The notes beneath the pieces were generated by a model. That model worked only from the letters and a program-made list of their open reading frames with translations, was not told the DNA's origin and did no database searches. Shown in pieces: positions 22,392 through 33,351 of a stretch of 64,000 bases of DNA. Every line of letters starts with the position of its first letter. Positions within the stretch are counted from its first letter, which is position 1. The stretch is from contig CAIZRK010000006.1 in NCBI GenBank assembly GCA_903935355.1, forward strand, positions 1 to 64,000, in the 5' to 3' direction. The stretch is from an uncultured beta proteobacterium (lineage in GTDB: Bacteria; Pseudomonadota; Gammaproteobacteria; Burkholderiales; Burkholderiaceae). A program made the translations under genes and the position numbers.

Positions 22392-23734
22392 GCGGCTACC
22401 TGATCAAATGCACGTTGAACAGAGTCGCCCATCTGCATGGTGTCTTCTGTAGATAATATGTAAGGAGGCATTACATAAATCGTATTGCCGATAGGTCTAA
22501 TTAGCATACCTTCTTTTAGGCTTGCTGAAAACATTTCTCTAGGGAAAGTGCTAGCGCTCTTTATTTTCGAGTTCTTCACATCGAATGCCAGAATCATGCC
22601 TTGCGCACGCCAATGCTCGATTCGTGAGTCTGCTTTGGCCCATGCAAAAGCATTAGCAAGATCCCTCGAGCGATTCATATTATTTTCTAACACCTGGTCT
22701 GTTTCAAAGATTTCTAAGCATGCTAGTGCGGCTGCACAGGCAAGGGGATTACCAGTATAGGAGTGTGAATGCAAGAACCCCTGTTTTGTTTGATCGCCAT
22801 AAAAGGCGCGATAAATTTTCTCAGTAGTCATTGAAAGGGATAGTGGTAGATAGCCACCGCTAATCCCCTTGGAGAGTGTTAAGAAGTCTGGCCAAATATC
22901 TGCATGTTCACAGGCAAAAAACTTTCCAGAACGTCCACACCCAACCGCAATTTCATCGGCAATCAGGTGAATGTCATAGCGATCACATAAAGTTCTTACC
23001 AGCTTTAGGTATTGCGCTGAATGCATCGCCATTTGGCCAGCACACTGCACTAAAGGTTCAATAATGATCGCGGCAATCTGATGATGTTCATTTTCAAATA
23101 GTTGCTCTAATTCTTTAGCTGCACGCCGCGCAACATCATCGGCATTTTCTCCATCTAGTGCTTTGCGAGAGTCTGGCGATGACACGGTATAGACATCTTG
23201 CAAAAGAGAGCCGTAAGCTTCGCGGAAGATAGTAACATCAGTGACTGCTAATGCCCCCAATGTTTCTCCATGGTAGCCATTTTCCAGGCAAACGAATTTT
23301 TTCTTTTCAGGCTGGTGATGTAGTTGCCAATAATGGTGGCTCATTTTTAGAGCAATTTCTACTGCTGAAGCGCCATCAGATGCGTAGAACACATGACCTA
23401 AATTACCTCCTGTTAAAGCGCTAAGCTTTTCTGAGAGCTCCACTACCGGCCGATGGGTAAATCCGGCAAGCATGACGTGCTCAATTTTTTCTAGTTGAGC
23501 ATTAATAGCCTGATTAATGCGGGGGTTGGAGTGTCCAAATAAATTAGTCCACCATGAACTGATGCAATCTAATAGCTTATTTTCCTGCTCATCGTAGAGC
23601 CAAGGGCCTTTACCACGGGTGATGGCAATCAGAGGTAAGGACTCATGATGTTTCATCTGGGTGCAAGGATGCCAGACGGCTGACAAACTACGATCAACTA
23701 GGAGATTTTGATTTAGATCAGAAATAAGCTTCAT
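22388..23734 (-). CDS. bioA: Adenosylmethionine-8-amino-7-oxononanoate aminotransferase
   Basis: VWHPCTQMKHHE, DCISSWWTNLFGHSNPRIN, LTLSKGISGGYLPLS. Confidence 0.97.
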   Translation of the reverse strand: MKLISDLNQNLLVDRSLSAVWHPCTQMKHHESLPLIAITRGKGPWLYDEQENKLLDCISSWWTNLFGHSNPRINQAINAQLEKIEHVMLAGFTHRPVVELSEKLSALTGGNLGHVFYASDGASAVEIALKMSHHYWQLHHQPEKKKFVCLENGYHGETLGALAVTDVTIFREAYGSLLQDVYTVSSPDSRKALDGENADDVARRAAKELEQLFENEHHQIAAIIIEPLVQCAGQMAMHSAQYLKLVRTLCDRYDIHLIADEIAVGCGRSGKFFACEHADIWPDFLTLSKGISGGYLPLSLSMTTEKIYRAFYGDQTKQGFLHSHSYTGNPLACAAALACLEIFETDQVLENNMNRSRDLANAFAWAKADSRIEHWRAQGMILAFDVKNSKIKSASTFPREMFSASLKEGMLIRPIGNTIYVMPPYILSTEDTMQMGDSVQRAFDQVAA

Positions 23735-23823
23735 GTTTGGTATTTGACCACTAGTTTTTCCTAATTTTGAGCTGTATCTGTTATGTTTATGGCTTGAATT
23801 GTTCTATTTTCTGGAATTTACCT

Positions 23824-24873
23824 ATGCAGGCTGCCCAAACAACTGAAAAACCACTTACTTTCATCAAATCAAAGGCTGATTCGCCACAGGGGGCTGATAC
23901 GCAGGTAGACGCCTCGGGAACTTGGACACTAGCTCAGATTGAAGCCCTTTTTGCCTTACCGTTCAATGAGTTGATGTTTAAGGCTCAACAGACTCATCAG
24001 GCTAATTTCCCTGAGGGTGATGTGGAATTAGCTACCCTCATATCGATTAAGACTGGTGGTTGTCCTGAGGATTGTGGATATTGTCCCCAAGCAGCAAGAT
24101 ATGACACGGATGTGAAAGCAGATAAGTTAATGAACTTGGATGACGTGCTTGAGGCAGCTAAAGCAGCCAAAGCGGCTGGATCCAATCGATTCTGTATGGG
24201 CGCCGCTTGGCGGGAGCCCAAAGACCGTGATATTGAAAAAGTCACAGCGATGATTAAGGGTGTAAAAGCCTTAGGCCTTGAAACCTGCGCCACTTTAGGC
24301 ATGTTGGAAGCTAGTCAAGCTCAGGCCCTGCAAGAAGCTGGCTTGGATTTTTATAACCATAATCTAGATACTAGCGAAGACTTTTATCGCTCAGTCATCT
24401 CCACCCGCGGCTATCAAGATCGTTTGGATACGATCTCCAATGTTCGCGCAGTAGGCATGTCAGTTTGTTGTGGCGGTATTGTGGGTATGGGCGAGTCCCG
24501 CCAGCAACGGGCAGCATTTTTAACCCGTTTGGCCAATTTAAGTCCTTACCCAGAGTCTGTTCCGATTAATCATTTAGTACCTGTTGCCGGAACTCCATTG
24601 GCTGATCAGGCGCCTTTAGATCCCCTAGAGTTTGTGAGAACGATAGCCGTAGCTCGCATCACTATGCCGCGAGCACGGGTGCGTTTATCAGCAGGTCGTC
24701 AAGAGCTTGGTAGGTCGGTTCAAGCAATGTGTTTTTTAGCGGGTGCCAACTCTATTTTTTATGGTGAGCAACTACTCACTACCGCTAACCCTGAGGCAGA
24801 GCAAGACCGCGAGCTTTTAGCCGAACTTGGATTAAAGACCAAGCAGAGCAGTAAGTCAGAAGTTTTAATTTAA
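23824..24873 (+). CDS. bioB: Biotin synthase
   Basis: [22 protein letters not shown] radical-SAM motif, [11 protein letters not shown]; start trimmed to [10 protein letters not shown]. Confidence 0.97.
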   Translation: MQAAQTTEKPLTFIKSKADSPQGADTQVDASGTWTLAQIEALFALPFNELMFKAQQTHQANFPEGDVELATLISIKTGGCPEDCGYCPQAARYDTDVKADKLMNLDDVLEAAKAAKAAGSNRFCMGAAWREPKDRDIEKVTAMIKGVKALGLETCATLGMLEASQAQALQEAGLDFYNHNLDTSEDFYRSVISTRGYQDRLDTISNVRAVGMSVCCGGIVGMGESRQQRAAFLTRLANLSPYPESVPINHLVPVAGTPLADQAPLDPLEFVRTIAVARITMPRARVRLSAGRQELGRSVQAMCFLAGANSIFYGEQLLTTANPEAEQDRELLAELGLKTKQSSKSEVLI

Positions 24874-24886
24874 AGTTTGGCTCTTA

Positions 24887-25516
24887 ATGTCTCAGATCGA
24901 CAGCTTTATTCTTGAATTTGATACGGCACTTCGTTCGGTCTTTGGGGGAGCAAATGCTCATCGAGCAAGCCCTGGAGCAGAGGTACTTTCTGGCTCCGTT
25001 TTAGATGTTGCTGAGCGTGAGCACGCGGCAGGTTTGATGCGAGTCAACCATGTTGGTGAAGTGTGCGCCCAGGCCCTGTATCAATCCCAAAAATTAGTGG
25101 CACGAAATTCTGAAATCCAAGAAATGCTCAATTGCTCTGCTCAAGAAGAAATGGATCACTTAGCTTGGTGCGAAGCCCGTCTTTTAGAGCTTGGCTCGCA
25201 CCCAAGCTATCTCAATCCAATTTGGTATGCAGGATCCTTTGCAATCGGCTTGATAGCAGGCTTAGCAGGAGATAAGTGGAGCTTAGGTTTTGTTGCTGAA
25301 ACCGAGAAACAAGTTGAAAGCCATTTAGAAAGTCATCTTCAAAAATTACCTTTAGAAGATCACCGCTCGCGTGCCATCGTCGATCAAATGCGCATCGATG
25401 AAATTGAGCATGGACATGCTGCGATTGCAGCCGGTGGGGTAGTTTTAGCTAGGCCAATTAAGAGAATGATGCAGGAAATGTCCAAGATCATGACAGCAAC
25501 GGCGTACAAAATCTAA
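24887..25516 (+). CDS. coq7: Coq7-type demethoxyubiquinone hydroxylase
   Basis: LMRVNHVGEVCAQALYQSQ, EEMDHLAWCEARL, DEIEHGHAA di-iron motifs. Confidence 0.95.
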   Translation: MSQIDSFILEFDTALRSVFGGANAHRASPGAEVLSGSVLDVAEREHAAGLMRVNHVGEVCAQALYQSQKLVARNSEIQEMLNCSAQEEMDHLAWCEARLLELGSHPSYLNPIWYAGSFAIGLIAGLAGDKWSLGFVAETEKQVESHLESHLQKLPLEDHRSRAIVDQMRIDEIEHGHAAIAAGGVVLARPIKRMMQEMSKIMTATAYKI

Positions 25517-25522
25517 GCCCCT

Positions 25523-25548
25523 ATATACTGTTCATTAATACAGTATAT
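25523..25548. terminator. Inverted repeat after coq7, possible terminator
   Basis: ATATACTGT-8 nt-ACAGTATAT, 9-bp arms, followed by TTACTGATTAT; AT-rich stem without a clean T-tract. Confidence 0.4.
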
Positions 25549-25704
25549 TTACTGATTATCTACTTCAATATCTAAGATCTATTCTTAAGTATATTTTCCA
25601 AGCTATTGTTTCAAGTAGCATTTTTATAATCACCATTTTATGAACACATCACGCTAAGTGTTTGTAATTACTAGAGAATTTCCAAAAAAAATCCCTAAAA
25701 AGAC

Positions 25705-25760
25705 TTGACCCCCTTATTCTGATCCTCTAAAGTGGGAGGAAGTGTGAAAAAGTGGGGTAA
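25705..25760 (+). promoter_or_regulatory. mraZ/dcw promoter with a three-repeat MraZ box
   Basis: TTGACC-17 bp-TAAAGT, then AGTGGGAGGA AGTGTGAAAA AGTGGGGTAA (25731-25760), 10-bp direct repeats abutting the mraZ ATG. Confidence 0.8.
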
Positions 25761-26192
25761 ATGGTGTTTCAAGGTGCGTCAGCTCTCAATTTGGATGCAA
25801 AAGGCCGTATGTCAGTACCGGCAAAGCATCGTGACGCCTTATTGGTTCAAGGTGAGGGTCGAATAACGCTTACTAAACATCCAGATGGCTGCCTACTTTT
25901 GTTTCCCCGGCCCGAGTGGGATATCTTTCGCTCTCGGGTTGCGCAACTACCGATGGATGCCCATTGGTGGCGCCGAATTTTTCTGGGCAATGCTGCTGAG
26001 GTCGATTTGGATAGCGCCGGAAGAATATTGGTAAGCCCAGAGTTACGGGCCGCTGCTGGAATAGAAAAGGGAGTGATGCTACTCGGTATGGGTAGTCACT
26101 TGGAATTGTGGGATGCAACTACCTACGCTACAAAAGAACAGGTCGCCATCGCACAGGGGATGCCTGAAGCGCTCAAGCAATTTAATTTTTGA
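25761..26192 (+). CDS. mraZ: Transcriptional regulator MraZ
   Basis: [25 protein letters not shown]. Confidence 0.97.
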   Translation: MVFQGASALNLDAKGRMSVPAKHRDALLVQGEGRITLTKHPDGCLLLFPRPEWDIFRSRVAQLPMDAHWWRRIFLGNAAEVDLDSAGRILVSPELRAAAGIEKGVMLLGMGSHLELWDATTYATKEQVAIAQGMPEALKQFNF

Positions 26193-26204
26193 TGACAGGG
26201 TGCT

Positions 26205-27155
26205 ATGAACATAACTCATCGCCCAGTGTTACTGGCCGAGGCGGTGACAGCACTAATCAGTGGTCCGCTTATTCAACATCCAAATCCAGCCACACCCATT
26301 TTGGTAATCGACGGGACATTTGGGCGTGGAGGCCACACTCAGGCTTTGCTTGCACAGCTAGATTTTGCTGCCCGCATCATTTCCTTCGACAAGGATTTAG
26401 AGGCGATAGCAGTCGCAGAGAAAATCAAGGATCCGCGCCTAACCATCGTCCACGACAGCTTTGCTCAAATGGATCAGTACGCGGCGCCAGATTCTGTCGA
26501 TGGCATTTTGTTGGATCTAGGGATCAGCTCGCCACAGGTAGACCAAGCACATCGGGGATTTTCTTTTCGTCGGGAAGGGCCTCTCGATATGCGGATGAAT
26601 ACGGAGTATGGCTTAACCGCTGCGCAATGGTTAGAGCAGGCGCCGCAAGAGGAAATAACCTACGTGATTAAGACTTACGGAGAGGAGCGCTTCGCGTTTC
26701 AGATTGCTAAAGCTATTGTCGCCAAGCGAGAGGAGGGCCTGCCACCTCAAACCACAAGCCAATTGGCTAGCTTAGTAGCCAGTGTAGTTCGTACAAGAGA
26801 GCCTGGACAAGATCCCGCTACGAGAACCTTCCAAGCTTTACGTATTTTTATTAATCGGGAATTAGAAGACCTTGAAATGGGTCTTAAAGCCGCACTCATA
26901 TTATTAAAGCCCGGTGCAAGATTAGCAGTCATTAGCTTTCATTCGCTCGAAGATCGCATCGTCAAGCAGTTTTTACAATCCCACGCCAAAGTCGAGGTAC
27001 CTCGCGGTTTACCTATCCGTGAAAAAGATTTGCCGCAGAGTGCATTAGAAATTATTGGCCGTATTAAACCAAGTGATCAAGAAATTCAAGAAAATCCTCG
27101 TGCCCGTTCGGCCATTATGCGCATTGCACAAAAGCGGATAGGTGCCTTTGCATGA
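26205..27155 (+). CDS. rsmH: 16S rRNA (cytosine1402-N4)-methyltransferase
   Basis: [44 protein letters not shown]. Confidence 0.97.
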   Translation: MNITHRPVLLAEAVTALISGPLIQHPNPATPILVIDGTFGRGGHTQALLAQLDFAARIISFDKDLEAIAVAEKIKDPRLTIVHDSFAQMDQYAAPDSVDGILLDLGISSPQVDQAHRGFSFRREGPLDMRMNTEYGLTAAQWLEQAPQEEITYVIKTYGEERFAFQIAKAIVAKREEGLPPQTTSQLASLVASVVRTREPGQDPATRTFQALRIFINRELEDLEMGLKAALILLKPGARLAVISFHSLEDRIVKQFLQSHAKVEVPRGLPIREKDLPQSALEIIGRIKPSDQEIQENPRARSAIMRIAQKRIGAFA

Positions 27156-27418
27156 ATCGCGCCACATTAACTTTGCTGGCACTGTTATTGATTTGTGCTC
27201 TATCGTTAGTTGCCGCACAGCAACGGGCACGTAAATTATTTATTACATTAGACCGCGCCCAAATTGAAGAACGAAAGCTAAATCAAGATTGGCTTCGTTT
27301 GGAATATGAGCAACGCAATTTATCTAAGTCGGCACGTATTCGTGAGGTTGCGCGCAACCAATTACACATGTCCCCCATTTCTCCAGAGCGTACTTTGTAT
27401 TTAAAGGAGGCCAGATGA
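27152..27418 (+). CDS. ftsL: Cell division protein FtsL
   Basis: Short bitopic protein between rsmH and ftsI; size and position conserved in dcw clusters. Confidence 0.92.
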   Translation: MNRATLTLLALLLICALSLVAAQQRARKLFITLDRAQIEERKLNQDWLRLEYEQRNLSKSARIREVARNQLHMSPISPERTLYLKEAR

Positions 27419-29187
27419 GGCATGTAGGTTTTTCAACTACGCCAAATTTAGTATTGCGTCTGCCGATGTGGCGGTCGCGTTTGATGCTATTTATGCTTTT
27501 CTTCGTCTTTATGTTGCTTTTAATTCGGGCCTTCTGGATTCAGGGTCCTGGCAATGCGTTTTATGAAGCAAAAGGTATCCGTGGTACTCAACGCGAATTA
27601 GAGTTACCCGCTTCTCGTGGAAAAATTTTAGATCGTAATGGCCAGGTTATTGCTACTAGCCTTGAAGCAAAATCAGTGATTGCCTATAACGATACTGTGC
27701 CAGATGATTTGTCTACTGACAAAGTGCAGAAGTTAGCCAGCCTGCTTCAAATTAGTGAAACTGAATTGCGTAAGAAGTTGCGCGAAGAGCGTAAGCAGAC
27801 TTTTTTAAAACGCCAAGTCGATCCTGAAATTGCTCAACAAATCAAGCAATTAGAAATCCCTGGGATTGGTCTTAATAATGAATACCGTCGTTTTTACCCT
27901 GAAGGCGAAGCGATGGCGCATGTGGTTGGATTTACAAATGTCGAAGATCGTGGGCAAGAGGGTATGGAGCTCTCATCAGAAAAAGAACTTGCCGGTCATC
28001 CAGGTCAGCGCCGTGTGGTGGTGGACCGCTTAGGACGGGTAGTCGAGGAAATCGCCATTTTGCAATTGCCACAGAACGGTAAAGACTTGCAACTTTCCAT
28101 AGATAGCAAAATTCAGTTTTTAGCTTATAACGCAGTAAAGAGTGCGGTTGAGCAGCATCGTGCAAGTGCTGGCGGGGCAGTTGTCTTAGATACACAAACT
28201 GGTGAGATCTTGGCCTTAGCTAATTACCCAAGCTATAACCCCAATGATCGAAAAAAATTAACTGGTGAGCAATTACGTAATCGGGTATTAACAGATACCT
28301 TTGAGCCTGGCTCAACCATGAAGCCGCTTACCATCTCAATCGCATTAGAAAAAGGCGCAGTTTTACCAAATACCAATATGGTGATCGGCGCTTCCTATTT
28401 AGTAGGGCCAAAACCGATTACTGATACGCACCACTATGGCAATCTTACAGTGGCTCAAATTATTCAGAAATCAAGCAATATTGGTACAGCCAAGATTGCA
28501 ATGAATAATCTGACTGCAGAAGAGATGTGGAATTTTTACACTTCTGTTGGTTTAGGTCAGGCACCTAAAATTGGATTTCCTGGGGCTGTGGCAGGCACGG
28601 TTCACCCTTATAAAAAATGGATGCCAACAGACCAGGCGCGGATTGCGTTTGGCTATGGTATTTCTGCATCCCTCTTTCAATTGGCACGTGCATATACGGT
28701 ATTTGCGCGTGATGGAGAATTAGTGCCCCTCACAATTGAACGCAGTCCAGAATTTAAGCCGGGCACTAAAGTCATGTCTCCAAAGACGGCTATTGAAATG
28801 CGCACGATGTTAGAGACTGTCACCGAGCCAGGGGGAACCGCAATTAAAGCCCAGTCAGAAGGTTATCGTGTAGGCGGCAAAACAGGCACTGCACATAAGC
28901 TAGTTGGCAAAGGTTATGGAAACAAATATCGGGCCTACTTTGCGGGTCTTGCGCCAATCAGCGCCCCCCGTATCGTCGTCGCAGTCATGATTGATGAGCC
29001 TACTGGTGGCAGTCACTATGGTGGGGATGTTGCTGCGCCAGTGTTCTCTACTATTGTTAGTGAAACCTTGCGTACATTAAATGTTCTTCCAGATTCTAAT
29101 GTGAAGCAGATGGTATTAAAAGATGAGCCTCCAGCCAATCTGCATGGTACTGGAGTCAAAGTGCAACAAGTGGCTTTGAAAAGATGA
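27415..29187 (+). CDS. ftsI: Peptidoglycan transpeptidase FtsI (PBP3)
   Basis: RGKILDRNGQVIATS, EPGSTMKPLT, KSSNIGTAKIA, GGKTGTAHK. Confidence 0.97.
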   Translation: MRHVGFSTTPNLVLRLPMWRSRLMLFMLFFVFMLLLIRAFWIQGPGNAFYEAKGIRGTQRELELPASRGKILDRNGQVIATSLEAKSVIAYNDTVPDDLSTDKVQKLASLLQISETELRKKLREERKQTFLKRQVDPEIAQQIKQLEIPGIGLNNEYRRFYPEGEAMAHVVGFTNVEDRGQEGMELSSEKELAGHPGQRRVVVDRLGRVVEEIAILQLPQNGKDLQLSIDSKIQFLAYNAVKSAVEQHRASAGGAVVLDTQTGEILALANYPSYNPNDRKKLTGEQLRNRVLTDTFEPGSTMKPLTISIALEKGAVLPNTNMVIGASYLVGPKPITDTHHYGNLTVAQIIQKSSNIGTAKIAMNNLTAEEMWNFYTSVGLGQAPKIGFPGAVAGTVHPYKKWMPTDQARIAFGYGISASLFQLARAYTVFARDGELVPLTIERSPEFKPGTKVMSPKTAIEMRTMLETVTEPGGTAIKAQSEGYRVGGKTGTAHKLVGKGYGNKYRAYFAGLAPISAPRIVVAVMIDEPTGGSHYGGDVAAPVFSTIVSETLRTLNVLPDSNVKQMVLKDEPPANLHGTGVKVQQVALKR

Positions 29188-30731
29188 TCGTAGCAATGAA
29201 CCTTGAACCCCATCAATTGATAGCCCATTTACATGAGGTGGTCGACGCTTCTGCCAAAGTCTGCGCTGATAGCCGGCAGATTGCATCTGGAGATATCTTT
29301 TTTGCTTATCCCGTAGGGCATGGAAGCGCTAGACGAGATGGACGAGAATTTATTGAATCTGCACTGAAGAATGGCGCTGGAGCTGTCGTTTTCGATCCTG
29401 CTGGCATGACAGCGTTCTCGGAGCACCCTCAATGTTTTGCAATTAACCATCTTGCAGCACATGCTGGCAAGATTTGCTCAGAATGGTATGACGATCCTAG
29501 TCAGCACTTAAAAGTCATTGGGGTAACTGGTACTAATGGAAAAACCAGTATTACCCAGTGGCTTGCACAGGCCCTTGATAGTGCTAACCATCGCGCTGCA
29601 GTGTTAGGAACATTAGGCTCGGGATTTCCAGATGCATTAGAGGCAACGGGATATACCACTCCTGATGCTCCCCGCTTGCAAACCCAATTAAAAAATCTAT
29701 TGAACGCTGGCGCTAAGACAGTGGCAATGGAAATTTCTTCTCACGCCCTAGATCAAGAGCGTATCGGCGGTGTAAGCATCAATTGTGCAGTCTTTACAAA
29801 TTTGACGCAAGATCATTTGGATTACCACGGTAGTATGGCTGATTATGCCCAAACAAAAGCGAAACTATTTCAGTGTTCAGGATTAGAGCATGCAGTATTA
29901 AATTTAGATGATCCATTCGGACGCGAGCTAGCAAGTCAATTATTAGCTCATAACAACTTAACAGTTTGGGCATATGCTTTGCGTCAAGAAGCCTTTGCCG
30001 GATTTAAAAAGTTTGGTGATCGTTTGCGCCGGATCTATGCTACAGATAGTATTTTCACTGCTGCTGGATATGATGTCGTATTTCATTATGAAGGTATGGA
30101 GCCTAATGCGCTTCATATCCCCGTAATAGGTGAATTTAATCTGAGTAATTGTTTGGCGGTATGGACTATTTTATTGACGCAGGGATTGAGCCCTGATCAA
30201 GCGAGCAAATGCATCACAAAATTACGCCCCGTCTCAGGACGGATGGAGCTCGTTTCATTAAATAAAAATCGAAGAGCTGAAGACCCTTTGGCAATCGTTG
30301 ATTTTGCCCATACTCCAGATGCTTTACAGAAGGCCTTATTAGCACTGCGCCTGATTGCAAACCAACGGGGTGGAAAATTATGGTGCATCTTTGGGTGTGG
30401 TGGGGACCGTGATACTGGGAAGCGTTTGCTAATGGGTCGCGTTGCCCAAGAGTTGGCTGACCAAATTATTATTACAAGCGATAACCCAAGATCAGAGAAT
30501 CCACAAGCAATTATCGCCATGATTCAGGAGGGCATGAGGCCAGAGTCTCGTAATGTTCAAGTCATTACTGATCGTGCAGCAGCCATTATGGCGGCTATCC
30601 GACACGCTGATATCAAAGATGTCATTCTAGTGGCCGGTAAGGGTCACGAAGCGACCCAAGAAATTAATGGGAAGAAATTTGATTTTTCTGACCAAGAACA
30701 TATCCAACTAGCTGCCCGGGGTGGCATATGA
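29184..30731 (+). CDS. murE: UDP-MurNAc-tripeptide synthetase (MurE)
   Basis: VTGTNGKTSITQWLA, TTPDAPRLQ, DNPRSENPQAI (consistent with meso-Dap specificity). Confidence 0.97.
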   Translation: MIVAMNLEPHQLIAHLHEVVDASAKVCADSRQIASGDIFFAYPVGHGSARRDGREFIESALKNGAGAVVFDPAGMTAFSEHPQCFAINHLAAHAGKICSEWYDDPSQHLKVIGVTGTNGKTSITQWLAQALDSANHRAAVLGTLGSGFPDALEATGYTTPDAPRLQTQLKNLLNAGAKTVAMEISSHALDQERIGGVSINCAVFTNLTQDHLDYHGSMADYAQTKAKLFQCSGLEHAVLNLDDPFGRELASQLLAHNNLTVWAYALRQEAFAGFKKFGDRLRRIYATDSIFTAAGYDVVFHYEGMEPNALHIPVIGEFNLSNCLAVWTILLTQGLSPDQASKCITKLRPVSGRMELVSLNKNRRAEDPLAIVDFAHTPDALQKALLALRLIANQRGGKLWCIFGCGGDRDTGKRLLMGRVAQELADQIIITSDNPRSENPQAIIAMIQEGMRPESRNVQVITDRAAAIMAAIRHADIKDVILVAGKGHEATQEINGKKFDFSDQEHIQLAARGGI

Positions 30732-32179
30732 GTAAGACCATGACCACCCTTGCTCAGGTACATACGATGCTGCCAGGCAGTCAATTGGTGAATATTTCTA
30801 ATGAGCTTGCTCAGTCATTGGAGGTGTCAATGGTAGGTACTGATAGTCGCCAAATCGAAGCAGGTGAATTATTCATTGCCTTAGCTGGAGATAGCTTTGA
30901 TGCCCATGATTTTTTAGAAGAGGTTGCAAAAGCAGGTGCGGCAGCTGCCTTGATAAGCAATTTAGAGAAATGCCCCTCTCATTTAGCTGCTGTTTGCGTA
31001 GCAGATAGCAAAAAAAGCTTAGGCGACTTAGCTCAAGCTTGGCGTAGCACTTTTTCTCTACCGTTGGCACTAGTTACTGGCAGCAATGGCAAAACTACCG
31101 TAAAAGAAATGATTGCTTCCATTTTTAAGGCCGCGGTAGGTAACGAGTGCACTCTTGTAACCAAGGGCAATCTCAATAATGACATTGGATTACCGTTAAC
31201 TTTATTACGCTTACGCCCTAGTGATCGTTTAGCGGTGGTTGAGTTGGGCATGAATCATCCTGGCGAAACTGCACAACTAGCTGCAATAGCCCAAGCGAAT
31301 ATCACCTTGATTAATAATGCTCAACGTGAACATCAAGAATTTATGGCTACGGTAGATGCTGTTGCCAGAGAGCATGCAGATGCTATCCGTGCATTACCAA
31401 ATGATGGTGTGGCGATCTTTCCTGCAGATTCTGAGTTTGCCGGTGTTTGGCATGAGGCGGCTTTAGGTAGAAAAGTAATTGATTTTGCTTTGATATCTCA
31501 CGCTACCCAACAAGGGGCAGCTGTTATTGGACGATTATTAGATAGCGGTCTGGTTCAGATTCAAACTGAGCAAGGCAATGTCCAGGTACAACTCAATACA
31601 TTAGGTAGTCACAATGTCCGTAATGCATTAGCAGCTAGCGCAGTTGCACTGGCTGCTGGTGTCAGCCTTGAAAATATCAAAGAAGGTCTTGAAGCATTCT
31701 CCCCAGTTAGTGGCCGGATGCAATCGAAAATATTAGACGCTACTCGCACCTTAATTGATGATAGTTATAACGCGAATCCAGATTCTGTCAGGGCTGCCAT
31801 TGATGCCTTAAAACAGGCAGGCAAGCTATCTTGGCTGGTATTGGGTGATATGGGTGAAGTTGGTGATCAAGGTACAGCTTTTCATGAAGAGGTGGGGGCA
31901 TATGCTGCGGAGCAAGGTGTGGCTAAGTTATTTGCGCTTGGTGAGCAAAGCCAGTTTGCTGTACGTAGTTTTGATGCGCAAAAGAAAAAACAACTACTTT
32001 CATCAAGCGCAGAGCACTTTGCTAGCCTAGATCTTCTCATTGCCGACTTAACAATTGCCTTACAGACTCATACAGCCAGTGAAAAAGAACATCTCAATAT
32101 TTTAATTAAAGGATCGCGTTTTATGCGGATGGAGCGAGTGGCACAAGCCTTGTTAGAGGAGGCTAAACCATGCTCTTGA
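30728..32179 (+). CDS. murF: UDP-MurNAc-tripeptide:D-Ala-D-Ala ligase (MurF)
   Basis: [43 protein letters not shown]. Confidence 0.97.
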   Translation: MSKTMTTLAQVHTMLPGSQLVNISNELAQSLEVSMVGTDSRQIEAGELFIALAGDSFDAHDFLEEVAKAGAAAALISNLEKCPSHLAAVCVADSKKSLGDLAQAWRSTFSLPLALVTGSNGKTTVKEMIASIFKAAVGNECTLVTKGNLNNDIGLPLTLLRLRPSDRLAVVELGMNHPGETAQLAAIAQANITLINNAQREHQEFMATVDAVAREHADAIRALPNDGVAIFPADSEFAGVWHEAALGRKVIDFALISHATQQGAAVIGRLLDSGLVQIQTEQGNVQVQLNTLGSHNVRNALAASAVALAAGVSLENIKEGLEAFSPVSGRMQSKILDATRTLIDDSYNANPDSVRAAIDALKQAGKLSWLVLGDMGEVGDQGTAFHEEVGAYAAEQGVAKLFALGEQSQFAVRSFDAQKKKQLLSSSAEHFASLDLLIADLTIALQTHTASEKEHLNILIKGSRFMRMERVAQALLEEAKPCS

Positions 32180-33339
32180 TTTTGGCGCAATGGCTTCAGG
32201 ATGACTTTGGATTTTTCCGGGTCTTTAACTACATTACCTTTAGGGCGGTAATGGCTACTGTGACTGCCTTATTAATTGGATTGGCTGCTGGTCCCTGGGT
32301 TATTCGCCAGCTAACGACATTGAAAATGGGACAGTCAGTTCGTACTGATGGACCTCAAACCCATCTGGTGAAATCAGGTACTCCAACCATGGGCGGTGTA
32401 TTGATTCTGATTGGCATCTTTATTTCTTGTATGCTCTGGGCTGATTTAAGCAATCGCTTTATCTGGATTGTGATGATAGTGACCTTCGGTTTTGGCTTGG
32501 TTGGCTGGGTAGATGACTATCGCAAGGTAGTCAATAAAGACCCTAAAGGTATGGCGTCTAGAGAAAAATTCATGTGGCAGACCTTAATTGGTTTATTCGC
32601 CGCTATTTATTTGGCTTTCTCTGTTTCAGAAGTCAATAATCTAAAAGTGCTGCAATTATTTTTTGATTGGCTAAAAAGTGGCTTTGCTCTGAGTCTGCCT
32701 GCTAAGTCCAATCTACTGATCCCTTTCATGAAGGAGGTGAGCTACCCACTCGGCGTATTGGGCTTCATCATTTTGAGTTATCTCGTGATTGTTGGCAGCA
32801 GTAATGCAGTTAACTTAACTGATGGCCTAGATGGTTTAGTGATCATGCCTGTGATCTTGGTAGGGGCCGCTTTGGGTGCATTTGCCTATGTTATGGGTAA
32901 TTCGATTTATGCCAAGTATTTACTCTTCCCCTATATTCCTGGAGCGGGTGAGCTCATGATTTTCTGTGGTGCTATGGGGGGTGCAGGCTTAGCCTTCCTT
33001 TGGTATAACACACACCCTGCGCAAGTATTTATGGGTGATGTGGGTGCGTTAGCTTTAGGTGGGGCGTTAGGTACCATCGCCGTAATTGTTCGTCAAGAAA
33101 TCGTACTCTTTGTCATGGGTGGGATTTTTGTTGCAGAAACATGCTCAGTCATGTTGCAAGTGTTCTGGTTTAAGTTTACGAAAAAGCGTTTTGGTGAAGG
33201 CCGTCGGATTTTCAGGATGGCACCACTCCATCATCATTTTGAATTGGGCGGTTGGCGTGAAACGCAGGTAGTAGTACGTTTTTGGATCATTACGATCCTA
33301 TTAGTCTTAATTGGCTTATCTAGCCTGAAATTACGGTGA
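32170..33339 (+). CDS. mraY: Phospho-MurNAc-pentapeptide translocase
   Basis: [46 protein letters not shown]. Confidence 0.98.
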   Translation: MLLILAQWLQDDFGFFRVFNYITFRAVMATVTALLIGLAAGPWVIRQLTTLKMGQSVRTDGPQTHLVKSGTPTMGGVLILIGIFISCMLWADLSNRFIWIVMIVTFGFGLVGWVDDYRKVVNKDPKGMASREKFMWQTLIGLFAAIYLAFSVSEVNNLKVLQLFFDWLKSGFALSLPAKSNLLIPFMKEVSYPLGVLGFIILSYLVIVGSSNAVNLTDGLDGLVIMPVILVGAALGAFAYVMGNSIYAKYLLFPYIPGAGELMIFCGAMGGAGLAFLWYNTHPAQVFMGDVGALALGGALGTIAVIVRQEIVLFVMGGIFVAETCSVMLQVFWFKFTKKRFGEGRRIFRMAPLHHHFELGGWRETQVVVRFWIITILLVLIGLSSLKLR

Positions 33340-33351
33340 GCCAAAGTAAAC

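Noticed and set aside
23735-23823. Looked for a BirA/bio operator between bioA and bioB
   Set aside because: No TTGTAAACC-type dyad visible in the divergent gap; regulation cannot be assigned from sequence alone
26189-26671. 160-aa alternative-frame ORF overlapping rsmH
   Set aside because: rsmH frame is unambiguous; the overlapping translation has no recognisable features
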